Shown here: piece by piece, positions 52,483 to 60,565 of the stretch | Numbering within the stretch: position 1 is the stretch's first letter | Layout: every line of letters begins with the position of its first letter | Source of the DNA: Paraburkholderia tagetis | GTDB taxonomy: Bacteria; Pseudomonadota; Gammaproteobacteria; Burkholderiales; Burkholderiaceae | NCBI RefSeq assembly: GCF_022213065.1 | Contig: NZ_JAKLJA010000002.1 | Location: 372,001-436,000, forward strand | DNA length: 64,000 nucleotides | Reading direction: 5' to 3' | Notes under the pieces: model-generated | Told to the model about the DNA's origin: nothing | The model's input: only the letters and a program-made list of their open reading frames with translations | Database searches by the model: none | Translations under genes and position numbers: made by a program

Positions 52483-53706
52483 ATGCCACCTCACCCGAAT
52501 GCGCCAGCGCGCACGGTTTTATTCGGCGCGTTTGACCGCCACAATTTCGGCGACCTGCTGTTTCCACACGTTCTCGAGCGCATGCTTGCGCCGCGCTCCG
52601 TGTGCCACGCGGGGCTAGCGACACGCGATCTGCGCGCCTGTGGCGGTCACGCCGTGCGCGCGTTCGGTGCGCTTGCCGCTGCCGCGCGCGATATTCCGCT
52701 GAACGTCGTCCACGTGGGCGGCGAATTGCTGACCTGCGATGCGTGGGAAGCCGTGGTCATGCTTTCGCCTCCGGGCAGCACGCAAACGCTAATCGCGCAA
52801 GAAAAGGCCTGGAAAGACGATCCTTTGGCATGGGCGCAGATACACACAGGCGTGGCGGCGCGAGCGCCTTATCTGCTTTCCAGAGCCGCGTTTGCGCAAG
52901 TGCAGATCGATACACTCCTGTTCCATGCGGTTGGCGGCGTGGATCTTGAGCGTCGCGATGCACCATTCCGTGCAGAGGTGCTAGAAAAACTCCGGCACGC
53001 CGATCATCTGAGCGTGCGCGACCGGCAAACCCGGGATCAATTGCGTGTGCAAGGCATCGACGCACAACTCATTCCCGATCCCGCCGTCATGGTGGCCGAG
53101 TTGTTCGGCGCGCGGATTTCGAACCGTGCCGCGCAAGGCGCCGTAAAAACCGTCTTGCAGACCTTCCCGCAAGGCTATATCGCGATCCAGTTCGACGCGG
53201 GCTTCGGCGACGACGCCACACTGGACAGACTCGCGTGCGAGATCGCACGGGCGGCGCGGAAAACGAAATTCGGCATCGTGCTGTTTCGCGCAGGAGCCGC
53301 GCCCTGGCATGACGACCTCGACATCTATGGCCGCCTTGGCGCGCGCATCGAAGGCACGCCCTTTAGCGTGTTCGCTTCGCTAAATCTCTGGGATATCTGC
53401 GCGCTGATCGCCCACAGCCGCATCTATTGCGGAAGCAGTCTGCATGGCAGGATAGTCGCGATGGCATTCGCGCGGCCTCGCATCAATCTCGCTCACGCAG
53501 CGGACGCGACGCGGCCAACCAGGCAAGCCGCTTTCGCGGCAACGTGGGAGCCAGCGGAGATCGCCGCAACGGCGAACGCACACGAGGTCGCAGAGGCCAT
53601 AGAGACGGCGCTGAATGTCGACGCGGCGTTATTGCGACACACGGCGGACGACCTCGTAGGCCGCTACCGAACAGCGTTCGAAACGTTTGACACGTTCATC
53701 GAGTAA
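52483..53706 (+). CDS. Polysaccharide pyruvyl transferase family protein
   Basis: A 407-residue protein with the N-terminal FGAFDRHNFGDLLFPHVLERML motif (about 14-35) and the C-terminal LNLWDICALIAHSRIYCGSSLHGRIVAMAFARPRINL block (about 305-340), which holds the SSLHG motif of the family. Members add pyruvate ketals to exopolysaccharide or cell-wall sugars using phosphoenolpyruvate. There are no other glycan genes beside it, so the acceptor cannot be guessed. No ribosome site of note. Confidence 0.87.
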   Translation: MPPHPNAPARTVLFGAFDRHNFGDLLFPHVLERMLAPRSVCHAGLATRDLRACGGHAVRAFGALAAAARDIPLNVVHVGGELLTCDAWEAVVMLSPPGSTQTLIAQEKAWKDDPLAWAQIHTGVAARAPYLLSRAAFAQVQIDTLLFHAVGGVDLERRDAPFRAEVLEKLRHADHLSVRDRQTRDQLRVQGIDAQLIPDPAVMVAELFGARISNRAAQGAVKTVLQTFPQGYIAIQFDAGFGDDATLDRLACEIARAARKTKFGIVLFRAGAAPWHDDLDIYGRLGARIEGTPFSVFASLNLWDICALIAHSRIYCGSSLHGRIVAMAFARPRINLAHAADATRPTRQAAFAATWEPAEIAATANAHEVAEAIETALNVDAALLRHTADDLVGRYRTAFETFDTFIE

Positions 53707-53772
53707 TTCGCATGCCAAACGAATCGAACGTGTAAAGCGAGCCCATGGATCGAACCCACAAAGCGAGCCCAC

Positions 53773-53833
53773 AAAAAACAACCGGCCCGCCGGCGAAATG
53801 TGCCTCGTGAGCACATTTCGCAAGGCGGGCCGG
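53773..53833 (-). terminator. Strong terminator of the porin gene
   Basis: Two stacked 10-bp stems (GGCCCGCC-type outer, CGAAATGTGC/GCACATTTCG inner) form a long hairpin followed on the minus strand by ttgttttttg. It lies about 90 bases past the porin stop. Confidence 0.9.
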
Positions 53834-53921
53834 CCATGCTTCTTTGCGGAAAACGCGAGAGAGGACCGGCCGATCCGCCGCTCGCGCTTTACCGGATTCC
53901 GATCAGACGACCGGGCTTCGA

Positions 53922-55082
53922 TTAGAAGCGGTGACGCAGACCAACCGTTGCAGCGACCTGGTTCGGCGTGGTCGACGGCGACAGCGTGTTGATCATTGCA
54001 ACGTTCGAAACGCCGTTCAGCTGGCCAGAAGCGTGCTGATAAACGCCTTCGACGTAGACGTCGGTGCGCTTCGAGAGCGAGTAGTCGGCTTGCAGCGAAA
54101 CGGTGTGCCACTTCGGATCAGCCGAACCCACGTTGCTCGTGAGCTTGCCGTCCGTGAACGTGTACGACGCATCCAGGCTCAGAGCCGGCGTCAGTGCGTA
54201 GGCGCCGTTCAGCTCGAAGTTGTCGAGGCGCAGGCCCGTGTTCGGCTGCGTGAACGCGATTTGCGTGCTGCCGCCCTGGCCGCCAGCGATCAGGCCTTGG
54301 TATTGCGTGTGGGTCCACACGAAGCCCACCGTTGCCGGGCCATACGTGTAGTTCACGCCCGCACCGAAGGTGCGCTGCGTTTCAGCCGACAGGTTGAAGT
54401 TGTTGCCGCTGCCTGCCGAGTTCGCGCCGTTCGTGTTGCTGTTCGTGCGCGAGTTGTTCATCTGGAGGTAAGCAGCCGCGAAGTTCAGCGGGCCGTTGCC
54501 ATACGATGCGCCAACGCTCCATGCGCGGTTGTTCGCGAACTGGCCAGCGTCGTTGCTGAAGCCGTACAGGCCGCCGAACTTGAAGCCAGCGTAGTTGGCG
54601 CTCGAGTACTTGACCGCGTTCTTGATCGAGAACGAGTGGTCGAGGTTATCGTTGTCGAACGGGTGAGCAGCCATGTTGTTGCCGAAGCCCGAACCTGCTT
54701 CCGAGAGCGGCGACAGGTAGTCGACCATCGAATCGTACTGGCGGCCCAGCGTCAGTGCACCGTACTGGTCGCTCTTCAGACCGACATAAGCCTGGCGGTT
54801 GAACATCGTGCCGGCTTCGGTGTCACGGCCGTTGTTCAGGTTGAAGCCGTTTTCCAACGTGAAGATCGCATGCAGACCGCCACCGAGGTCTTCGCTGCCC
54901 TTCAGGCCGAAGTACGTGTCGGACAGGGCGCCGCTGCCCTGGTTCCATGCTGCGTGGCCGCCAGCATTGTTCGCGTAGACGATACCCGCATCCAGCGAAC
55001 CGTACAGCGTGACGCTGCTTTGTGCGTGAGCCGAAACTGCGAACGCGCTCAGGACGCCCGCGATGATCAAAGTGTTCTTCAT
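53922..55082 (-). CDS. Gram-negative porin (OpcP-like, probably major)
   Basis: A 386-residue trimeric porin: signal peptide MKNTLIIAGVLSAFAVSAHA (20 residues) then QSSVTLYGSLDAGIVYANN, loops with YDSMVDYLSP and PFDNDNLDHSFSIKNAVKYSS, and C-terminal VGLRHRF. Loop 3 residues near LSPLSEAGSG should line the channel. The strong terminator, biased codon use (many AAC, GGC, GTG) and long 5' region suggest high expression. It resembles the porin at 1247-2413 throughout. Confidence 0.97.
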   Translation of the reverse strand: MKNTLIIAGVLSAFAVSAHAQSSVTLYGSLDAGIVYANNAGGHAAWNQGSGALSDTYFGLKGSEDLGGGLHAIFTLENGFNLNNGRDTEAGTMFNRQAYVGLKSDQYGALTLGRQYDSMVDYLSPLSEAGSGFGNNMAAHPFDNDNLDHSFSIKNAVKYSSANYAGFKFGGLYGFSNDAGQFANNRAWSVGASYGNGPLNFAAAYLQMNNSRTNSNTNGANSAGSGNNFNLSAETQRTFGAGVNYTYGPATVGFVWTHTQYQGLIAGGQGGSTQIAFTQPNTGLRLDNFELNGAYALTPALSLDASYTFTDGKLTSNVGSADPKWHTVSLQADYSLSKRTDVYVEGVYQHASGQLNGVSNVAMINTLSPSTTPNQVAATVGLRHRF

Positions 55083-55720
55083 GACTTTCCTAATGTGACA
55101 TTCAGACCGCGCTGAAGTGGCCCGGGTACTGGAACCACCCCGGCAATCTCGGAGCGAAGTTTAAGTGCCAATCCATCAGGAACGGTCTGCTCACACCTTG
55201 GAACAGACAATTGCAGAATCTGGAAATATCGGCGATTTCAGGCTTAAAACCTTGTACAGAAAGGAAAATTCCAGACCATGCCGTCATCGGGCTGTCATGA
55301 ACGTGTGGCAATCACGCTACGTCGCTGCTAAATCGGCGATTTGGATTATTGTTGAATTCGCACCAATTACGACCTGACCTGCGTGCCAGTATTCCGCGGT
55401 CTGAAAAACTCCGGAGCAGTTAATACAGACTTTTAGGGGTGGCCCGTGTCTGCGGCCACCCCTTTTTCTTTGGTGCGCCTACAAGCAGCGCGACCTCAAG
55501 CCCCACCACTGGGCGCGCTAATTGCTCATACCACTACTGAAAGCCTGCAACTCGGCCCACAACGAGGCGCACAACGGGGGCGTACAACGCGGCGCACAGC
55601 GGCCAGTCACGGGATTGATTCGAACATGGAAAAACAATCAGGATAACGGATGATTCGGCGCGAGAGACCTGTGCGCCAATAAACCAGCGATAAATCCGCA
55701 AATCAAGGAGGAACTGTACC
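55083..55720. other. 638-base region between porin and YXWGXW genes
   Basis: No protein gene is supported. The left part should hold the porin promoter and leader. At 55435-55470 there is a clean plus-strand terminator with no gene before it (possible small RNA). The right part has degenerate gcgcacaac repeats (55560-55605). Confidence 0.6.
55435..55470 (+). terminator. Orphan Rho-independent terminator (plus strand)
   Basis: AGGGGTGGCC and GGCCACCCCT pair perfectly around a 9-base loop and run into TTTTTCTTT. The reverse strand lacks a T-run, so the direction is plus. No plus-strand gene precedes it for more than 1.7 kb. Confidence 0.85.
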
Positions 55721-55933
55721 GTGAAGACGAAACCGATGCTTCTCGCCGCCATGCTCACCGGCACGGCCCTGCTCCCCGCGTGCGTGGTGGCACCATCCGA
55801 GCGGCCAGCCGAACCGCCGCCGCGCGTGGAAGTCGTGCCGCCCGCGCCATCGCCGGGCTACCAGTGGGTAAAGGGACACTACAGTTGGGAAGGCGACCAT
55901 TGGGGCTGGATTCCCGGGCACTGGGCCGAGTAG
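55721..55933 (+). CDS. YXWGXW-repeat small lipoprotein
   Basis: Seventy residues from GTG 55721, behind a strong aaggagg ribosome site. Lipoprotein signal with lipobox LLPAC (Cys about residue 21), a Pro-rich linker, then YQWVKGHYSWEGDHWGWIPGHWAE, one full set of the W-x-x-G-H-Y/W repeats of the family. Function of these outer-membrane-anchored proteins is unknown. Confidence 0.88.
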   Translation: MKTKPMLLAAMLTGTALLPACVVAPSERPAEPPPRVEVVPPAPSPGYQWVKGHYSWEGDHWGWIPGHWAE

Positions 55934-56416
55934 TCCCGCGCCATTACACCTTTCAATTTCCTTTATTGACTGAAGACATTTTGCTCTGCTGCGAAAAACG
56001 TGTTGACGCGTCGCGCGTGCGCTACCTAGAATTTAAAAATCTTCACGAAAGGGGCTAACGCCTTGGACACCTGCAGTAGTCGATCTTCGAACTGTTTCGC
56101 TGCCTGACCGGCAGGACGTCCGCGTTTTTTCTCATCGCCACCGTCCCGCCAGCAGGCAGACGGTGCGCGTCGCAGTAACACTCCCGTGCACCCACAATTC
56201 AGCGCCGTCTGGACGCAGCGTTCGCGCGTCTGTACGGCTGGCGTTGCGCGCCTCCGCCCGCAACGGCGTTCGTATGCGTCTGCTCGCCGGAGCGGCTGCG
56301 CGCGAACGCGTGGATCGACATGCGAGGGGTCACGCTCTCCGAGCCCGCGTCGCCTTATTCGCGCGCACGACGCGCGCACGACGCTTCACCCCGACAACTC
56401 AAAACACGGGAACGCC
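55934..56416. other. 483-base leader region before the Nramp-like gene
   Basis: No gene is supported. It includes a stretch (about 56035-56131) with several short hairpins (CTGCC/GGCAG, CGAA/TTCG), beginning gaaagggg and ending in a run of six T. This could be a structured metal-responsive leader; it does not match a riboswitch consensus well enough to name it. Confidence 0.35.
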
Positions 56417-58072
56417 ATGTCCACTCCAGCCAACTTCACGCAGACGAACGTATCGCCGCCACGCAGCGCCGTGCTCGACGAAGCCCACGTGGGCGACATC
56501 AAAGGGGCGCTCGGCACCATCTCCCATTACGACCTCGCGCCGCGCGCGGGCTGGTGGCCGCGCCTGCGCACGCTCCTTGCCATCCTCGGGCCCGGCCTCA
56601 TCGTGATGGTGGGCGACAACGACGCGGGCGCCTTCGGCACCTATACGCAGGCCGGCCAGAACTACGGCACCACCCTGCTCTGGACGCTGCTGCTGCTCGT
56701 GCCCGTGCTCTACGTGAACCAGGAAATGGTGCTGCGTCTTGGCGCCGTCACGGGTGTCGGCCACGCGCGTTTGATCTTCGAGCGCTTCGGCAAATTCTGG
56801 GGCGCCTTCAGCGTGATCGACCTGTTCATCCTCAATGCGCTGACGATCGTGACCGAGTTCATCGGCATCGTCTTCGTGCTCGATTTCTTCGGTATCCCGA
56901 AGATTGCGGGTGTGTGCATTGCCGCCGCGCTGACCATGGCAGCCGTGAGCACAGGCGACTTCAGACGCTTCGAGCGCTTCGCCATCACGCTGTGCGTGCT
57001 GAGCCTGCTGCTCGTGCCGGTGCTCGTGTCGATTCATCCCCCCGTTGGTCAGATGGCCCGCGACTTCTTCGTTCCTGGATGGCCCGCTCACTCGAAGCTC
57101 TCCGACGTGATGCTGCTCGTGATCGGCATCGTCGGCACCACGGTTGCCCCGTGGCAATTGTTCTTCCAGCAAAGCTATGTGATCGACAAGCGCATTACGC
57201 CGCGCTACATGAAATACGAAAAGGCCGATTTGTGGATCGGCATCTTCTTCGTGCTGATTGGCGCCGTGGCGATGATCGCGTTCTGCTCGCAGCTTTTTGC
57301 CGGCAAGCCCGAATTCGGCAATTTCACCGATGCGGGCGGCGTGATCGCCGGCCTCGAAAAATATGCGGGACGCACCTCGGCCGTGCTGTTCGCAATCGCG
57401 CTCTTCGACGCAGCCATTATCGGCGCGGCGGCGGTGTCGCTTTCGACGGCGTATGCGATCGGCGACGTGTTCAAGATCCGGCATTCTCTGCATCGCGGCG
57501 TTGGCGACGCGAAGGGCTTTTACCTCGTCTATTTCGGCATCGTGGCCGCCGCGGCCGCCATCGTGCTCATTCCGGGCAGCCCGCTGGGCCTCCTGACCGA
57601 AGCCGTGCAGACGCTCGCGGGCGTGCTGCTGCCAAGCGCGACAGTGTTTCTGCTGCTGTTGTGCAACGACCGTGCGGTGCTAGGACCGTGGGTCAATTCG
57701 AAGGCGCTGAATCTGTTCACAGGCGCGGTCGTCTGGGTGCTGGTCATGCTCTCGATCGTCCTCACGGCTTCGGTCATGTACCCCGACATTAGCGGCGAGA
57801 CGATCATCGTTATTCTTGTATCCGGAACGCTGCTGGCGGTGGCCGGCCATGCAGCCATGCTCGGATGGCGCTGGCTGCGCGGCGAGAGCGCACCTCAGAA
57901 TCAGTGCTGGCCGCAAGGCGCGCGCGATATGTGGCGCATGCCGCCGCTCGCTGAACTGCCGCCGCCCAATCTCACGCTCGCCAAGCGCGTCTGGATGGGC
58001 GCGCTGCGCGGCTATCTGGTCGTGGCTGTGATTCTCGTGATCGTTAAGGTCGTGCAGGTGTTGTTGTACTGA
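56417..58072 (+). CDS. Atypical Nramp-family (SLC11-related) divalent metal transporter
   Basis: Inner-membrane metal transporter of 551 residues with about eleven to twelve helices, and an N-terminal soluble part of about 48 residues. Family landmarks: LGPGLIVMVGDNDAGAFGTYTQAG in TM1 and VGTTVAPWQLFFQQS in TM6. The canonical TM1 DPGN reads D69-A-G-A and the canonical TM6 MPH reads A244-P-W, so the Asn and Met metal ligands are gone while the Asp remains. This resembles the distant Nramp-related magnesium transporters more than manganese MntH. A long leader precedes it and a palindrome terminator-like repeat follows. Confidence 0.85.
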   Translation: MSTPANFTQTNVSPPRSAVLDEAHVGDIKGALGTISHYDLAPRAGWWPRLRTLLAILGPGLIVMVGDNDAGAFGTYTQAGQNYGTTLLWTLLLLVPVLYVNQEMVLRLGAVTGVGHARLIFERFGKFWGAFSVIDLFILNALTIVTEFIGIVFVLDFFGIPKIAGVCIAAALTMAAVSTGDFRRFERFAITLCVLSLLLVPVLVSIHPPVGQMARDFFVPGWPAHSKLSDVMLLVIGIVGTTVAPWQLFFQQSYVIDKRITPRYMKYEKADLWIGIFFVLIGAVAMIAFCSQLFAGKPEFGNFTDAGGVIAGLEKYAGRTSAVLFAIALFDAAIIGAAAVSLSTAYAIGDVFKIRHSLHRGVGDAKGFYLVYFGIVAAAAAIVLIPGSPLGLLTEAVQTLAGVLLPSATVFLLLLCNDRAVLGPWVNSKALNLFTGAVVWVLVMLSIVLTASVMYPDISGETIIVILVSGTLLAVAGHAAMLGWRWLRGESAPQNQCWPQGARDMWRMPPLAELPPPNLTLAKRVWMGALRGYLVVAVILVIVKVVQVLLY

Positions 58073-58088
58073 TTTTTTTTGTTTCCTT

Positions 58089-58185
58089 GTTGTCGCGTTT
58101 CCTTGTGTTCGTGTCGGTCTGCAAGCGTTGCCCCTGTGCGGGGCAACACTAATAGACCACCACGAACACAAGGAAACGCGACAAC
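58089..58185. repeat. Compact palindrome of the 36.3-kb inverted-repeat family
   Basis: A 97-base near-perfect palindrome: outer arms gttgtcgcgtttccttgtg, inner gttgcccc-tgtgc-ggggcaac, sharing gtgtcggtct and the tip sequence with the long element at 36313-36875. It lies between two convergent genes and may act as a bidirectional terminator. Confidence 0.9.
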
Positions 58186-58230
58186 CAAGAACCCGCGAAA
58201 AAAAAGCAATCTCAATAGCCCCACTACACC

Positions 58231-59184
58231 CTAAGCAGCTTCCGAGCAATAGTCCGGCATGCGCAGCGCCGCCTCATCAGCAACGAGCACCTGCGGAATA
58301 GACTCCTTGAGAAAATCAACAAAGGTTCTGATCTTGGCATCGAGATATTGCCGCGACGCGTACATCGCATACACCGTGAGCTTCTGAAGCCAATAGTCAG
58401 GCAAGACCCGCAGCAACGAGCCGCTACGTAACGCGGGCACCGCGCTCGACATGGGCAGCGACCCTATGCCCACGCCCTCGCGCAATGCGGCGGCCAATGC
58501 GTCCGGAACATTCACCTGGAACGTCGAGGGCGGCAATTCGAACGTATGGGCTCCGTCCGGCCCTTCGAGATGCCATCGGTCACGGGGAAAAACCGGCGTG
58601 AGAAGCTGAAGGCAGGCATGATCCGCAAGCTCGGCGACGCTGTGCGGCGTTCCGCGCTCGCGTAAATACCCAGGCGAAGCGCACAGCACGCTATGCACCA
58701 CGCCCAGCGTCTGCGAAACAAGCGCCGAATCGGGCAGCTCCGCCGAACTCAGTTGCAAGGTCACGTCATACCCCTCGTCGAGCAAATCCGGAACGTGCTG
58801 CGAGAGCGTGAGCTCCACCGAGACCGAGGGATAGCGCTGCTGGTACTGCATGACGGCGGGCACCACGTAGGCCTGCCCGAAGCTCGTGGTGGCATGGACC
58901 CGCAGCCTGCCGGACGGCAGCGCCTGCGCGTCGCCCGCCTCGGCTTCCGCCTGGTCGATGTACGCGAGAATCTGCTCGCAACGCCGCAGATAACGCTCGC
59001 CAGCCTCGGTCAGCGCGACGCGGCGCGTGCTCCGGTTGAGCAGGCGCGCTTGCAGATGGGTTTCCAGGCTTGCCACCGCGCGCGACGCAAAGGCCGTCGT
59101 GATATCCAGGCGATGTGCGGCGGCCGTAAAGCCGCCTTCTTCGGCAACGCGGACGAAAATCCGCATGCAGTTCAGCGTATCCAT
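58231..59184 (-). CDS. LysR-family regulator, CrgA/DsdC-like class
   Basis: A 317-residue regulator from ATG 59184 (the longer frame adds 20 Pro/His-rich residues). HTH at 5-60 (CMRIFVRVAEEGGFTAAAHRLDITTAFASRAVASLETHL), effector domain from about 90. It shares strand and orientation with the FAD oxidoreductase and aldehyde dehydrogenase upstream, 184 bases away. It may control them; this is the usual neighbour relation but not divergent here. Confidence 0.9.
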   Translation of the reverse strand: MDTLNCMRIFVRVAEEGGFTAAAHRLDITTAFASRAVASLETHLQARLLNRSTRRVALTEAGERYLRRCEQILAYIDQAEAEAGDAQALPSGRLRVHATTSFGQAYVVPAVMQYQQRYPSVSVELTLSQHVPDLLDEGYDVTLQLSSAELPDSALVSQTLGVVHSVLCASPGYLRERGTPHSVAELADHACLQLLTPVFPRDRWHLEGPDGAHTFELPPSTFQVNVPDALAAALREGVGIGSLPMSSAVPALRSGSLLRVLPDYWLQKLTVYAMYASRQYLDAKIRTFVDFLKESIPQVLVADEAALRMPDYCSEAA

Positions 59185-59368
59185 CTGATGAAAGAAAACA
59201 GGGTGGGCGTGGGGCGCCGGATTTGCCGGACCGGCTTGGCGCACGGGACGATGGCTGTGAACCCGACCCCATGCGATCTGACACCGGCAAGCTTACCATT
59301 CATGCCCGAGCGGCGCGCGCGATGCGCTGCCCCTGCCCGCTATTCCCCAGCCGTTTCCCGCGCCGCAA

Positions 59369-60541
59369 CTACACGACGTTCTTTTCGACGATGGGACGAT
59401 TCTCCAGCACACGCTCCCAGCTCAGCGACGATAGATCCAGCGTCGCATATTTGCCGCCAATAATAAGCTCGCTCACACCGCGCCCCGTTGCCGGCCCCTG
59501 CTGCAGGCCGTGGCCGCTATAGCCGTTCGCGAACACGCAGTTTTCGATATCGGGGTGATAGCCAATGATCGCGTTATGGTCGAACACGTTGTACTCGTAG
59601 TAGCCCGACCAGCAATGCTCGACGCGCAGCGCTTCGAATTCCGGCACCCGATGGGCCAGCGTCGGCCAGATGACTTCGTCGAACAGGTTGTGATCGACTT
59701 CGTCGAGCGGAAGATCGTTCGGGTCGTTCTCTTCGCTCGGCGAGGTTCCGGTGATATACGTCGTGCCTTCGGGCCGAAAATAAACGCCCGTGGGATCGAT
59801 GAGCAGCGGGCTGTTCGCGAGCCGTGCCGGCGACGACACGTTGAAAATACTGCGACGCCGCGCGTACACCGGAATGTCGATGCCCATCATTACGGCAATG
59901 CGGCGCGCCCACGCTCCCGCGGCATTCACGAGCGTATCGCAGGCATGGCGCTCCCCGTTGCTCGCCAGCACGTGCGTAACTTTGCGACCATCGAGTTCGA
60001 GACCGCTCACCTCCGCAGCGACGTATCGCGCACCCAGCGCCTGTGCCTTCTTGCGCAGCGCCTGCACGAGTCCATAGCCGTCGAACCAGCCTTCTCCGCT
60101 GAGACCGTAAGCGCCGGCAGCAATGTCGTCCACGTTCAGCCAGGGAAATTTTTCTTTGAGCGCGTCCGGCGAAAGCAGCGCGATATCCGCGCCCAGGCGC
60201 TTTTGCAGCGCGTGGTTTTCGCGGAGCGTGGCTTCGCCCGTCGGCGTGGCTAAAAACAGGTAGCCGCCCTCATGCAGATCGATGCACGGCTTGTGGCCCT
60301 CCACTTCGAGCCGCTCGCCAATGTTGCGGAGGAATTCGATGCCGTACAGCGACATCTGAATGGACAGCGGCGTGGAGAACTGCTGCCGGATCGAAGCCGC
60401 CGATAACGCCGACGACGACCTTGCATAGCTCGGGTCACGCTCGATAACCGTGACCGCAATCGTCGGGTCCGACGCGCGCAAAAAGTATGCAATCGAGCTA
60501 CCAATGACCCCGCCGCCAACGATAACGACTTTTGCGCTCAC
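59369..60541 (-). CDS. FAD-dependent amino-acid oxidoreductase (DAO family), possible pipecolate oxidase
   Basis: A 390-residue flavoprotein with the dinucleotide motif VIVGGGVIGSSIAYFL (5-20), IERDP, DTLVNAAGAWARRI, and a C-terminal FAD-closing segment YSGHGLQQGPATGRGVSELI. The length and folds match DadA/SoxB-like D-amino-acid or sarcosine oxidases. Because the next gene upstream encodes a piperideine-6-carboxylate-type dehydrogenase, the likely substrate is pipecolate, as in the Pseudomonas AmaA/AmaB pair. The pairing is the basis for this call, not the sequence alone. Confidence 0.85.
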   Translation of the reverse strand: MSAKVVIVGGGVIGSSIAYFLRASDPTIAVTVIERDPSYARSSSALSAASIRQQFSTPLSIQMSLYGIEFLRNIGERLEVEGHKPCIDLHEGGYLFLATPTGEATLRENHALQKRLGADIALLSPDALKEKFPWLNVDDIAAGAYGLSGEGWFDGYGLVQALRKKAQALGARYVAAEVSGLELDGRKVTHVLASNGERHACDTLVNAAGAWARRIAVMMGIDIPVYARRRSIFNVSSPARLANSPLLIDPTGVYFRPEGTTYITGTSPSEENDPNDLPLDEVDHNLFDEVIWPTLAHRVPEFEALRVEHCWSGYYEYNVFDHNAIIGYHPDIENCVFANGYSGHGLQQGPATGRGVSELIIGGKYATLDLSSLSWERVLENRPIVEKNVV

Positions 60542-60565
60542 GACTTGCTCCGCAGTGCGATTTTC

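Noticed and set aside
56417..58072. Plain manganese transporter MntH
   Set aside because: The DPGN and MPH metal-site motifs that define MntH are replaced, so only a family-level call is made.
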